A DNA stretch of 64,000 nucleotides from Dysidea avara. Lineage: Eukaryota; Porifera; Demospongiae; Dictyoceratida; Dysideidae. Under the pieces are notes generated by a model that did no database searches, was not told where the DNA came from, and saw only the letters and a list, made by a program, of their open reading frames with translations. The first letter of the stretch is position 1. Each line of letters starts with the position of its first letter. A program made the position numbers and the translations under genes. Positions 22,071-34,000 of this stretch are shown here, one piece after another. The DNA lies in contig NC_089278.1 of assembly GCF_963678975.1 (NCBI RefSeq), forward strand, positions 10,195,479-10,259,478. Reading direction: 5' to 3'.

Positions 22071-25000
22071 GTAAGTTCTGGAACTTGTGTATGCAGTAAT
22101 TGTGTACATAGACTCTATTTGGTGGTGTGCTATGTATACACCCACACATTCCAAGCAATAAGGGCAGTACTGTGTGGTAACTGTAATTACCTTTGGTCTG
22201 TTTATAGCTGTAAGGAAATTTATACTGGTAGACCGATGGTGCCAGTCATCCTTTCAACTATTATTTAGGTGAAGTGAGAATCATTCTGGTAATGAAGCTA
22301 TGCATGAGTGGTTAATTGGTAGCTATCTGTGTATAGTCTGCCAGAATATGCAGCTCTTTACTAGTTAATAGCCAATTTTCAACTTGATGAATAGTTTGTC
22401 ATCTACAGCAACAAAAACTATTTACTAAATATATTGTTGTGATTACAATAGAATTTGTAGAATTAGAATTCATTGCCTTGGCAGTTGAATTCAGCATGCT
22501 TACGATAGAATTAGGCATGCTTACGATAGAATTAGGCACTATTAGCTACATTAGAACATATCAAAACATATGTATGGGATTTGTCAAATCAAGCATTTTC
22601 AGGTTGTCAACATGAAGAGTTTTCAAAACACTGGGTTAAACCCTTAGAAGTTAAGAATTATGCATTTAATATCTTTTTTGAAACCTTAGCTTGGTAAAAC
22701 AGGCTGATCATAAAATTTCACCATTCCTTGTCATTCGTTGCCCAATGCAAAATACATGTATTTTACACTACATACAAAAACACTAATTTACAACCTTTAA
22801 CTCACAAAAGCTCTACAGCACACCATACAATAAAAGAAAGCCCTTGAATTTCTCTATCCGATGCCAACCGTACAAATTGGAAAATGTTGCCTTTGTGACA
22901 GTTATTTACTGCTGATGATGACATAATACGTGCTCCATACATTAGCCTATTGGGAAATTTAATTATCTCGACGGGAAAATCCCAATTTACAAGTTGTTAT
23001 CCTCAGCTAAATTTGGTATCATTCTACGCAGCGAAGGATGCTTAATAAGACTCCGACCGTACAAATTGTTAAACAGCTTAGTTACAGAGATATGTTGAAA
23101 AACACATGTTTTTACAGGCATTATGAACATGTAATTTTTTTTACGTGATACAATGCTCCTTTTTAGCTTCCCCTTCACTACACACAAAGAACTTGCACAT
23201 ATATTGAATCACCTTTCATCAAGGAATCTGATAAACCGAACTTCATGTCTATCAACCAGAGTACGCGGAAGTTATGGCACCTTGTTTAGAAGACAGTGTT
23301 ATGTTATATGAAACGGGCATAACCCATTCAGAAAACTGCTTTGATACATGTTCACCTTTTTGTATTTGGCGGGGCTCAGGTAAATGGTACTGACTATAAC
23401 AAACTTTTTTTAGCCATTTACTGCTATTGATCATTACTAAATTTGTCTACAGCAAGCTTGATGCTTGATAAGGATTCCTACCAGTAGTGTCGTTCATATA
23501 GACATTATGCTTGAATTTACACTTCTGTAATGGAACAAATGAACATTATAAAATCTAAGCCAGAAACTAGGCTGAAAACACACAGTTACTTTATACTCAG
23601 TCTTGAATAGACTTATTGCTTATTTATTTATTGTTACTGGGAAGACGGCAATTGTCGATGCGCCCAGGGGGCGATCAACACCCCAAAGAAATCACACATA
23701 CACATAAAATATACAGCAAACAATTAGATAGACAATAAGTAATTAGTGAATGCATCTATGCTTATATCGAGCCATAAGCCTAAAAAGCAAGGAAATAATT
23801 TTGAACAGGCCATACTAATGGTGCTACTGCATGGTGTAAGCAGACACGGTCTGGTGAGTTACTTGTTAAATGATAACACTACTCAATTCTCATTGGCCAG
23901 TCAATATTTTGGCTGGATCACACTACCAGACCCAAGAAAAAGTTGTTCATTGTCACTAGATGGTGTTTGCGCTTTACGGGCCAGGCTGTGCACAAGATTA
24001 ATTATGAAGCATGAGTTTGCATGAGCTACTGGTACACTTGTTACAAACACATAACTAAGTCTTGTAGCAGTGTAAGTAGGCTTAGTTTCCATTTCCAAAG
24101 TGTATAAAACTCTCTTTCATGGTGATTTGTTAATTGTAGTGTTACAGCCAAATAAGCTAGCAATGGCATAATAATACTATTCTACTATATCAGACAAAAG
24201 TTGAGAGGATTGTAAGTTTGAAAACACCCTCATAATACCTTCATGGCATCTTGGCAGTATTGGTTAAGTATAATAAAGCCCAAAAATGGGGGTTACTATT
24301 CAGTGGACTGGACTACTGGACTGGAACACTGGACTGGACTGACATATTTTTGGTTTTTATACATTCTGAGGTTGGTTTTATTGAGTCTTGCTAGTAAGAA
24401 CCCTTTGGGTACCTGCAGCCCACTTCTAAACACTGAAGACAAACAGTGGAATATGCGAAAACTGTCTCTTAATAATTTCGCTACTGTTCATTATGCCACT
24501 ATACAACACTTATTCCTTACCTGGTGTGTAGTAATGCTGCAGGCAGTGCGGGGAACTGAATATGACAGCAATAGTTAACCAGCGATCAACTAACCAGTAG
24601 ACAATCTTTCAAGATAGCCTTGAGGAGCAAGCTAGTCTCGCCAGCATGGCCAGACCTCTCTAGTCAGTGCAGGGGCTTACCAATTAGAGATTTTTCAGCA
24701 TGGGCGCTTATAATCTTTATTTGATAAGCCCCTACACTGAAACAGTGAGACTAGTGAGAGCAAGACTAATGAGACTAGCTTGCTCCTCAAGCTTGCTCTA
24801 AGGATATATCTTGAAGGATAATGTCTACCGGCTAGTTGATTGCTGGTTAACTATTGCTGTCACATTCATTGGCAGAATTCCCTGCACTGCCTGCAGCATT
24901 ACTACACACCAGGTAAGGAATAAGTGTTGTATAGTAGCATAATGAACAGTAGCGAAATTATTAAGAGACAGTTTTCGCATATTCCACTGTTTGTCTTCAG

Positions 25001-28000
25001 TGTTTAGAAGTGGGCTGCAGGTGCCCAAAGAGTTCTTACTAGCAAGACTCCGTAAATCCAACCATAGAATGTGCAAAAACCAAAAATATGTCAGTCCAGT
25101 AGTCCAGTAGTCCAGTCCAGTGTTCCAGTCCAGTAGTCCAGTCCACTGAATAGTCACCCCCGCCCAAAAATGCCTTCAGTACAACTTGAAGCATTTTCAA
25201 TAGGTTGCTACAAAATTAAATAAATTAAATGTATATGTGACCTTCTGAGCAAAAACCCAGACTTAATTGTTTGTTTTATGACTTTTTTGTTGTCTAGAGG
25301 GAAAAACTAATGGACTGTTAAAGTTCCAGCAGGCACTCGTTTAATCGATCATAATTATCTCTCGAGTGCAATGAGGGTACAGAGTTGGGACTTGTGCCTT
25401 TCTATTCACCATGAACTGGGGCATTCATCAAAGTATAGTTTTCGACTTAAATACACCCATGCTATCAAGCAAAACGGCTGTTCAAGCTTGGCGACAATAA
25501 AGTTTTGTTTTACTGCAACGTAAACAAACACACGTAACGTACGTTTGCTCCATGATACAGAAACGAAACAAAGATACTCTTACTCTCCACGAAGAGGCGA
25601 ATCCACTGCTATATTAGATTATTTGATTCAAGTCTTCTTTCGCTGTTTACTAAAGCGATTAAAACGCTGCGTAAAATTATTTATGTAGCACGCTTTTTAA
25701 CCCAATGTATAAACAGAATTATGCAAACAGTCGGATTTTCGCTCAGCAGGTCACATATAAGTAGAAGCAAAAATTAGTGATTTTAAATTGGAAAAGGGAT
25801 CAAAGAAAAAAGTAGTGAAACAAGGGAATAGCTAATTGAGTTGCGTGGTTTGTAGACTGAAGTTTAGGGATTTAATGTCCACTAGTATATCTGCAAGGTG
25901 TAGGCAACCTTCCTTGTTTCACTACTTTTTAGCTACCGTATAGCAGGAAATTTTTGAAAGGTTAAATTTTCGAAAAACAATGCTTGACAGCAAGTTCAAA
26001 AAAATATTTTCAAAACTAGGCTTCAATAATTAGCTAGTAAGGATTCATGAAGTCACACAAAGCTGTAGCTAAGTGGCAGGGCCGCCCACAGGGGGGGGCA
26101 ACTGGGGCATTTTGCCCCGGGCCCCAGCCTGAAAGGGGCCCCAGGAGGCCCCATGAAAGGCCCCCTGAATACCTGTTTAAAAGATCGATATACTCTAATA
26201 GAACAGTCAGATCTAAATACTCTAATAGAGCAGTCACAGTATTCTTCAGTGGAGCAGTGTAGCAAGCTTATAGATAAGGAGATATTGGATATGGTTGGTG
26301 ATGGGTAGTTATTGTCATTGTCAGTAGGTTGTGACTTTTTTTTTTTTTGGTCTTCAACTTACAGCTTGGGTGAAGGGCCCGACTTTAACTCTTTGCCCTG
26401 GGCCCCTTAATTTCTCTGGGCGGCCCTGCTAAGTGGTTGTGTTGATTACCTAGTAACTAACACTAATTAGCTAATGTGCTATACTCATTTGGTTATTTGG
26501 CCATGGTGAGAATGATGGTGGACAGTGGCAGTGCAACATATTGGACAACGGCAGTACCCTATACAACATATTCATTGGAGTCTGTTGTTCGAGGACACCA
26601 TGTCTACAAAGAGATATGGAACAGTTTCATTGGCGAAGAACTGTCATGCCAAAGAGAAGATGGTAATATACATGTTATGTATGCTGTAGAAGGTAATATA
26701 CACGATATGTATGCTGTCTCAGTGATCAAAGAGTTATGTGGGCGAGAAGCTGTTGTAGGTCATCTCCCAAGACAAATTTCAACAGTTTGTCACTTGTTTT
26801 TGAGAAAAGGTGTCATAATAGCTTGCCACGTTACTAATAGTCGCCAGTATTCTGCTGATCTTCCTCAAGGTGGGTTGGAGGTTCCCTGTAACTGACCAAA
26901 GATAAGAAGTTGCTTGATAAAACTAGCTAGTCACCGATTCTACTCCAGCTGTGAATCCAGTTGCAGTTTCTGGAGCCCCAGCATCTTCATCAGAATTCTT
27001 CACCGGCTGCAGTGCCCCCATTTCCCTTGTTGAAGAGGTAAACGAGGGACAAGAAGAGCCGAATCATGATCCCCTGTGGATGTACATTGGAAAATGTGCA
27101 TTACTAAATTCTGACAAAGAGTGTTTGTTGACTTACAGCCACTCGCTCAATGACAAGCATACAAATGCTACTCATGCTCTTAAAGAGACAGTTCAGCAAT
27201 GCAGTTGGCCTACAATCCACTTTGTTACAATATAAAGTATTGCCAGTAAAGATGACAACGGGATTGCAGATCGTTCATTGCAATGGATGTCACTGGGTTA
27301 CTGTCTACAAGGAAGACAAGGACACCAGCATAGTAAAAGTATTTGATTCTGTGTATGCTTATTGAATCAGCTCAATGTTTCAACAGTGATCAAGAATATT
27401 TTCTGTTCCGCAGACTCTAGACCATTAAGGATAGAGCTTTTTAACCCACAAAGGCAAATAGCTAACTCCAATAATTATGGTCTCTTTGCAGTGGCAGTGG
27501 CTACAGCCATTTTACATGGCCAGGATCCATGTACTAGGAGGAAGAAATGAGGCTCCACCTTTGCAAATGTTTTGATAAACAGTCTCTAACAATGTTTCCC
27601 TGCATGTAATTAGCATGTAATATAGTATTCTGTGTGACACACTCATACTCTATACAGTAGTTAGCTACTTCTAATTATCACAGTCAAACAAATGTAGCTT
27701 TATTTTGTTAATGTACAGGTTTAAATTTAAAGTAAACCAGCTTTCCGGAAGCCATTTCTAGCTATTTCAGGGTGTGAATGTAAATAACCAAATAAGTTAA
27801 TTAACCAAATCGCTCCCACAGGCTTCACCACAGAGAGGGAGAGATGACAGCTTGCACTTTATTGCATTCATGAAGCTGTGAACAAACTTCACCAGCATAC
27901 CAATTGTGAAATTGGCGCCTTAGGAATTCTTTTACAGATTTGTTGACACTGACATCCAGTGGTTGTAGTCTATCGGTACAGTTAGCTGGCACCAAAGTGA

Positions 28001-31000
28001 TAAGGATATTGTTGTCTTTAAGGACTTCAAGTACTGTGGGAGTGTATTGGGCCTTGAACTGATCAAATATCACCAGACAACTCTGGTCATCTGGTAGCTT
28101 GAGATCTTGCCTCTTCTACTTTACATACGGCAACAGAATCTCATCAATATATTGCAGAGTGGTCAACTCATTGGCCCAGTGATTTTCTGTAAAGGTTACA
28201 TTCCAGCCTGCAGGAAACTTAACAGTAGGAAGAGATCTTCTTGTGGTTCCTTTGTGAATGATTTGTGGTGGCAGAAAATCGCCAGACATGGTGATACTTA
28301 AAACTGCAGTAATTTGCCTCTTATCATCTATGCCTGCAATTGCCACTCTTTTGCTTCCTTCTGCCTCCATAGTCCAGTTACTAACAGGAACGTAATGGAT
28401 TCTAGTATGGTCCCAATTTATAACCAAGTCATCTGGAATCTCCTCAAGCTCCATGATTGCCTTCACGTCATTGACAAAATGTGTCTTATTTTCTTCAAAA
28501 TTTACATTTGATATTTTTGCCTTGATGTGGCTTTCCTTTTTACAAAATTCATCCGTATCATCAGAGACTTTGCCCAGTACTTGGTATTCAGAATGGGACC
28601 ACCGCTTTTTGCCGGTATAGATTGCTATCCTTGTTACAGACAATACCTTCTGCTGTAGCCATCACTATAGCTGTGTTTATCACCACGCCATTCACTCGTA
28701 ACTGCCGCTGAGAAGTCAAGAATGTCTCCACATGTTTGTCCAGTTCTTTACCCAGCAGTAAAGGACGTCCCCGCTTCTTCTTTGGCAACGCAGTAACCTC
28801 TGCACTTTCACCTGGTCCACGCTTTTTGTTTAGTGCATCTAGATACTTCACCTTCCAACCATGCATAGTACTGGGAGAAAGTTTCCGTTTTTGATCAGTT
28901 TGCTTTTCCAGATTCCATCTTAGAAAAGTGACATATCGCTGATGTAATTCCACTTCAACTCGCTATCTTGGCAATCTCTGCTCTTTCTGTATCACCAAAT
29001 ACCTGGTATATTCCATGAGTATTGGAAGACTGTGCCTCATCGTCATCGCAAGTAGGTGCTGTGCATCCCTTAGTTGTTAAGAGATGCTCATGTACAAAAG
29101 AATTTACTGCTTCGATTGCTGAACTAGGCTTTGACGTCAACAAAGGTCCGTCAGACTTTGGTAGAATTGCTTCCACCGCTTCTTCCTTCGTAGGTTCCTT
29201 GCTCGTTATATTACTTCCATAATGCAGTCTGCTTTGACATTTTCACCTCGACTTATCACCTCGACTTATGAATTTTCACCACGAATTATTGACACTTGTA
29301 TTTCTATAACTATGAAAAAATATTTTCAAAAACGCATTCACGTTTTCGAATTTTTTGAAAATTTCCTGCTATATGGTATTCCCTTGTTTCACTACTTTAT
29401 TTTCGTGTAAAATTCCTAATTTTTAACTTCTACTTGTTTGTTTACTTTTTGTAGCATAATTATGACAAATGAACCAGCATTAAAAACAGGAATGCCATAA
29501 ATGTAATTTGCATCAGAACATGCATCCCGACAATCAATTACGGAAAGGAAGGTGGCCATTATGCTTTGTTTTCAACTATGCTCCGCCCTTTACACAGCGT
29601 TGCAAACAAAGAATAGTACAAGAAGCGTCTCTGCAATCAATCCCAGTTGCTATGGAAATATGGGTGATAAGCATAACACAGCCACAGGAAAGTCTCATCA
29701 CGTTATCACGAATTGACACCTTGTGTTGTCAGTGAAAAGAACTGAAACACAAAGGAGGACAAAAGCAAGTCCATGGTATGTGTGTTGTATGCACTATGGT
29801 TGACGAAAAGGCATACGTTAGGGTCTAGCAGTGAAGAAATCAGGCCCATAGCCTTATCTGTTGTTGAGTTATGCTTGGCTGGAGGCATCAGTTTGTCAGT
29901 CAACATAAAATTCTGTTAATTAGAAAAATTTTAAAATAGCTACCATAGAAACGTTTTGGAAGAGTTTGGGGGTTGGTCTGAAGGCATTTTCAACCTTGAC
30001 TGTGCCTAACCAATGCTGCCAAGCTGTCACAAAGGGAAATTGAGGCTGGTTTTAGGGTGATATTTTTGGCTGGAAAAGCCCAGTTCTTCATGATCCCTAA
30101 TATACAGTACTAGCGTACTGTATTATATATATTCAGTGGAAATTCTACTGACTAACTGACTACCTGACTGACTGATGCCTTTAGACAAGCATAACTTGAT
30201 AATGGATAAGACTATGGGTTTGATTTTTTCATTGTTTGATGTCGCTTCAACCTGACAGATGCCTTTTGGCATACTGCAGTATGTACAATGCATGCTTCAT
30301 GGACCTACCTGTGTCCTCTTTTGTGTCCCATTTGTCACACTTGATCATGAGTAGCAAGCTAATCTCACATGGTGCCAGTCTTCCATTTCAACACGGGCTG
30401 AGATTTTTCAGCGAGGGCACTTATAATCTAATTGATATGCCCCTGCAATGAAATATAGGTCTGGCCATATCAGCTTCTCAAACTTGCTCTAAGAATATAT
30501 CAACTTTTGATCACTATGCTAGCCATCGCTTTACTATACACCAGGGTAAGTGCTGTCAGTATATTGGCTTAACAAATAATGTGTAGCGAACATAATCATT
30601 AAGACAGTTTTTGCATGTTCCAATGTTTGTATTCAGTGGACTGCAGGTTCTCAAAGGGACCTTATGTAGTGAGACTCAGTAAATCCAATCACAGAATGTG
30701 TAAAAAAAAAGTCAGTCCAGCATCATATCATTCATTCTCACTTTAATGGTGGTGTTTTAGAGGAGATATTTAGCACTGTAAAAATGATTGTGTAGTGTTA
30801 AACGACTTCCTTTCCAAACAACATAGCAGATTTTGCGTACGTTATCCCAGCCAGACATGAGGATCAATATGCACTCATGACATATCAAGCAAAGGTGTAT
30901 CAACAAGAGTAGGACCATTGTCAAGAGCACAATAGATGGATGACAATTCCAAGATCCATGAGAACCATGTCTGAGGAACAAACAATTGGAAACTCCAGTG

Positions 31001-34000
31001 ACAGGTGATCAACCTGAGCATATAAACCTGTGTAGAGCGATGGTTCCGTGGTACGAGACATGATGAGGGAGCAGCCCAGAACTTATAGATTGAGGGACAG
31101 TAAGACCACGGAATATTACCATCATCAGAAACAAGGAAACCCTTGAAGTGTATAGTACTGTCCATATTATATCCTTGGCTGATTGTCTTAGAACATTTTC
31201 ACACATTCATCACCATGCAGCTAGCTGAACACTCTGTTTCATGGAAAGGAAGTGGTTCAATGCAGCACTAGATGGCATCAGATATTCTCCTTTCCTATAT
31301 TATAAACTGTTGATCAGCTGCTTCAATTTGTGACCATTGAAATACTTCACTACGACAACTAAAGCTATACCTTGTCATTGTGTGGTTTTCTCAACTACAA
31401 TATAGTTCTCTTTGGTTTATTAACTACTCAAAACCCATTTACTTATATACTGTGGTATACATCTAGTTGACATTTATTTCCAATTTAACAATATAAAGTT
31501 ATGTTCTTGATTACAAACATTTGAGTATAACACGTGGATGTAAGTAGCCACACATATTAAGGGTGTCAGTGTCTGAGAGTATCATATCTACTGCATCTGA
31601 TCATTTGATAGTTGCATGATGAGAATTGTACAATGCATGCTTGCCACGTACTGCAGAAACAGAGAGTGTGACTTCTGGGTTGGTTTGGTCACACCACTGC
31701 TATGTTTATTAGTTGCTGCATTATCAAATTTTATTTATCTATAGTCGTGACAACAAGCATGGTGATGGTATGGTGATACAGACTGCTGAGGTTATTATCT
31801 AGCATTACTATTGTATATGTGATGCTTGATGCATTATTCAGAAAAATGCTAAAATTGAGTTGAAAAATAATGAGTTAGAACAGGAACGTCAAAAGGGAAC
31901 ACCAGTTTTATATGGATCTGTCATTCAGGTAACCTCCAATATGGTTTTAATAGTCATCGTTATTCTGTCCTTTTGTATAGCTTTTACACATATACAGCAA
32001 CAAGTATGTTACTATTAGTACAGTACAGACATCAAAGACAGAGAACACTAACATGCAGGTATGTGATGACTAGTAACCCAACACAGTGATCAGTGAGGGT
32101 AACACACATTATCTACAAACATGTCCAGCTTAGTGTGCTGCCAGCAGAATGACCTCAGTAGGTCTAATGAGCGTGTGTGCATGTGTTTTAGCCAGCACCT
32201 TAGTGTAGTGTTCTAGGCTTTGTGAATCACTTGCTGCACATTTTGTAATGATTACCATTACTATCATTATAAAGAGCAGGCTTTTGTCTAGGTAGTGTCC
32301 TGTTAGCTTTGATTATATACGCTGCCATCATAACCGACTTTGCTTGAGCTATTGAGTAGCACAATGGTTGATTCTATCATTTTCACGCACAGTGTACATA
32401 CCTCCAAAAAGCAATCACTGTTAATGTCTTATCTTTGTTTTGTTTTTCTTTACAGATGTATCTTCTTTCTCATGACTCTGAGAATTGCTTGTTTAGAATA
32501 TTGCCTCGTTACAAAGTTAGATCAGTTGGGGATGAGGTAATGTTTTAGCAAGGCTAAATTTTGTATGCCAGTACTAACTTTTTGCAGGTTCGAATGGAAG
32601 ACCAGGTAACCTTCTCAAGTGAAAAAACGGAAGGACAGTACATTCATACAAGTGGTAGAGTATTTCGTCAAGTTGGAATTTCCCTACATGAAAATTGGTT
32701 AGATCATCAAGAAAAAAATGTAAATATTATGTATTAGGAACGACATTCCCATATAGCCATGAGGTCAATGCTTCAGCAACAGAATCAGGATACACTGTCA
32801 AGTCCCATTATCGTTCAATGCCCAATGAAGAAAATTCTATTAAGGTGATGACTACTTTGTGCATGCTGTTTGGTTATGTGTTCACTTGTAGGGTGGTAGT
32901 ATTGTCCGTCTGTTCCATCGTGAGCTAGAATCCTATTTGGTGGCAGAAGGATCATTTGCAAATGAGAAGGATGAGGTGGTCATAGAAGAAGGTACGTATC
33001 TGTATAACATGTTTACACTAAATAGAATGATGTAATTTAGTGCATTTACGGAAACGGAAATCTGAGCATGGAAAGTTGAAAGCTTCATCAACCTCTGCAA
33101 TTACTTACTGGCAAATTGAAAAGGATAAGGAACCTTTGAGTGGTAGGGTATTTGCAATATATATTGTAAATGTTTCTGTAAAGTAAACCCCTAATTGTAA
33201 AAAAAAAATACTCATCTTAGAAATGGCTGTATTAAAAGTGAAGTGAAATTGGCAAATCAAGGATGATGCATTGCGAATAGTGGATCAAATTTTATTACTA
33301 GTATTGTTTTATTATGACAACATTACCATCACTATACCATCACTATACCATCACTATAACTATGGCTTATACACATTATTGAGGTGGTGGTCAAGTAGTT
33401 ATAACTGATTTTTAAGCTGTATGTCTCTTTGTTCATGGAGCTCAGAGGAACAGCTAAGAAAAAGGATGCCTAAGCATATACTGCAGCATGAAGGAGACTT
33501 TTCTCTTTGATAAGATGGTTTTAAAATGTCATTTGCACAAATGAATGCAAAGTGATAACCACTCCTCATTTTGATAAACAGTGATTCTTAGCTGTCTTCA
33601 TATTCCTGTGTATTCCTTAATGGCACTAAAGCACACACACACACACTGTAAGCTTGGAAAATCAACTCTACTAAACTGCCTACCTACAGTGTGATGAAAA
33701 CCATTATTAATTAACCCTCTCACCGCCACAACCACCGTATGGCGGTTTCGATATATAAATGCCCATAGCATCACATTCTAAGCACTCTGTAACTTCAGAT
33801 GAGCATTTTAGTAGCTCCTGTGCTTATCCTGTTGTGGTCACACTCTTAAGTGAGCAGGAACATGGATAACCGGTCTCTCGCGCACTATTGCACGGTTAGA
33901 TGATGCAATCACGTACTTTCGGAGTGTCGATAACAAGCATTGTAGACGATTCTTCGAAATGATCAAGGTATTACCAGGAGCTTATGAGCCACCAAAGGCG

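Larger units (their letters stand above)
25936..29376. mobile_element. Pogo/Tigger-like DNA transposon, 3.4 kb, with two decayed genes
   Basis: The ends CCGTATAGCAGGAAATTTTT (left) and the inverted CCATATAGCAGGAAATTTTC (right) are each flanked by TA. TA duplication is the pogo/Tc1 target signature. Inside lies a minus-strand DDE transposase pseudogene (27825-29176) and, convergent to it, a plus-strand HIRAN-like plus C48-protease-like pseudogene (26503-27550). A 352-bp hAT MITE is nested near the left end. Carrying a HIRAN/protease gene is not usual for Tigger elements that I know. Both genes could belong to the element, or the second could be an earlier resident. Confidence 0.65.
22071..31744 (+). 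other. IP3R intron 3 (9.7 kb), rich in mobile elements
   Basis: Starts GTAAGT and ends in CTATAG. It contains the inverted repeat 24291-25160, the MITE 25234-25757, the foldback 25765-25933, the pogo-like element 25936-29376 and a half copy of the inverted-repeat family at 30355-30720. 22500-22540 holds two direct copies of GCATGCTTACGATAGAATTA. 23590-23700 has a possible LINE 3' relic (TTATTTATTTATTGTTACTGG). 29500-30350 is diverged repeat sequence related to 59650-60050. 30720-31740 shows nothing further. Confidence 0.7.

Noticed and set aside
24243-25157. Two similar open frames of about 110 residues in opposite orientation
   Set aside because: They are the two arms of one inverted repeat; no domain and no codon conservation beyond the DNA identity.
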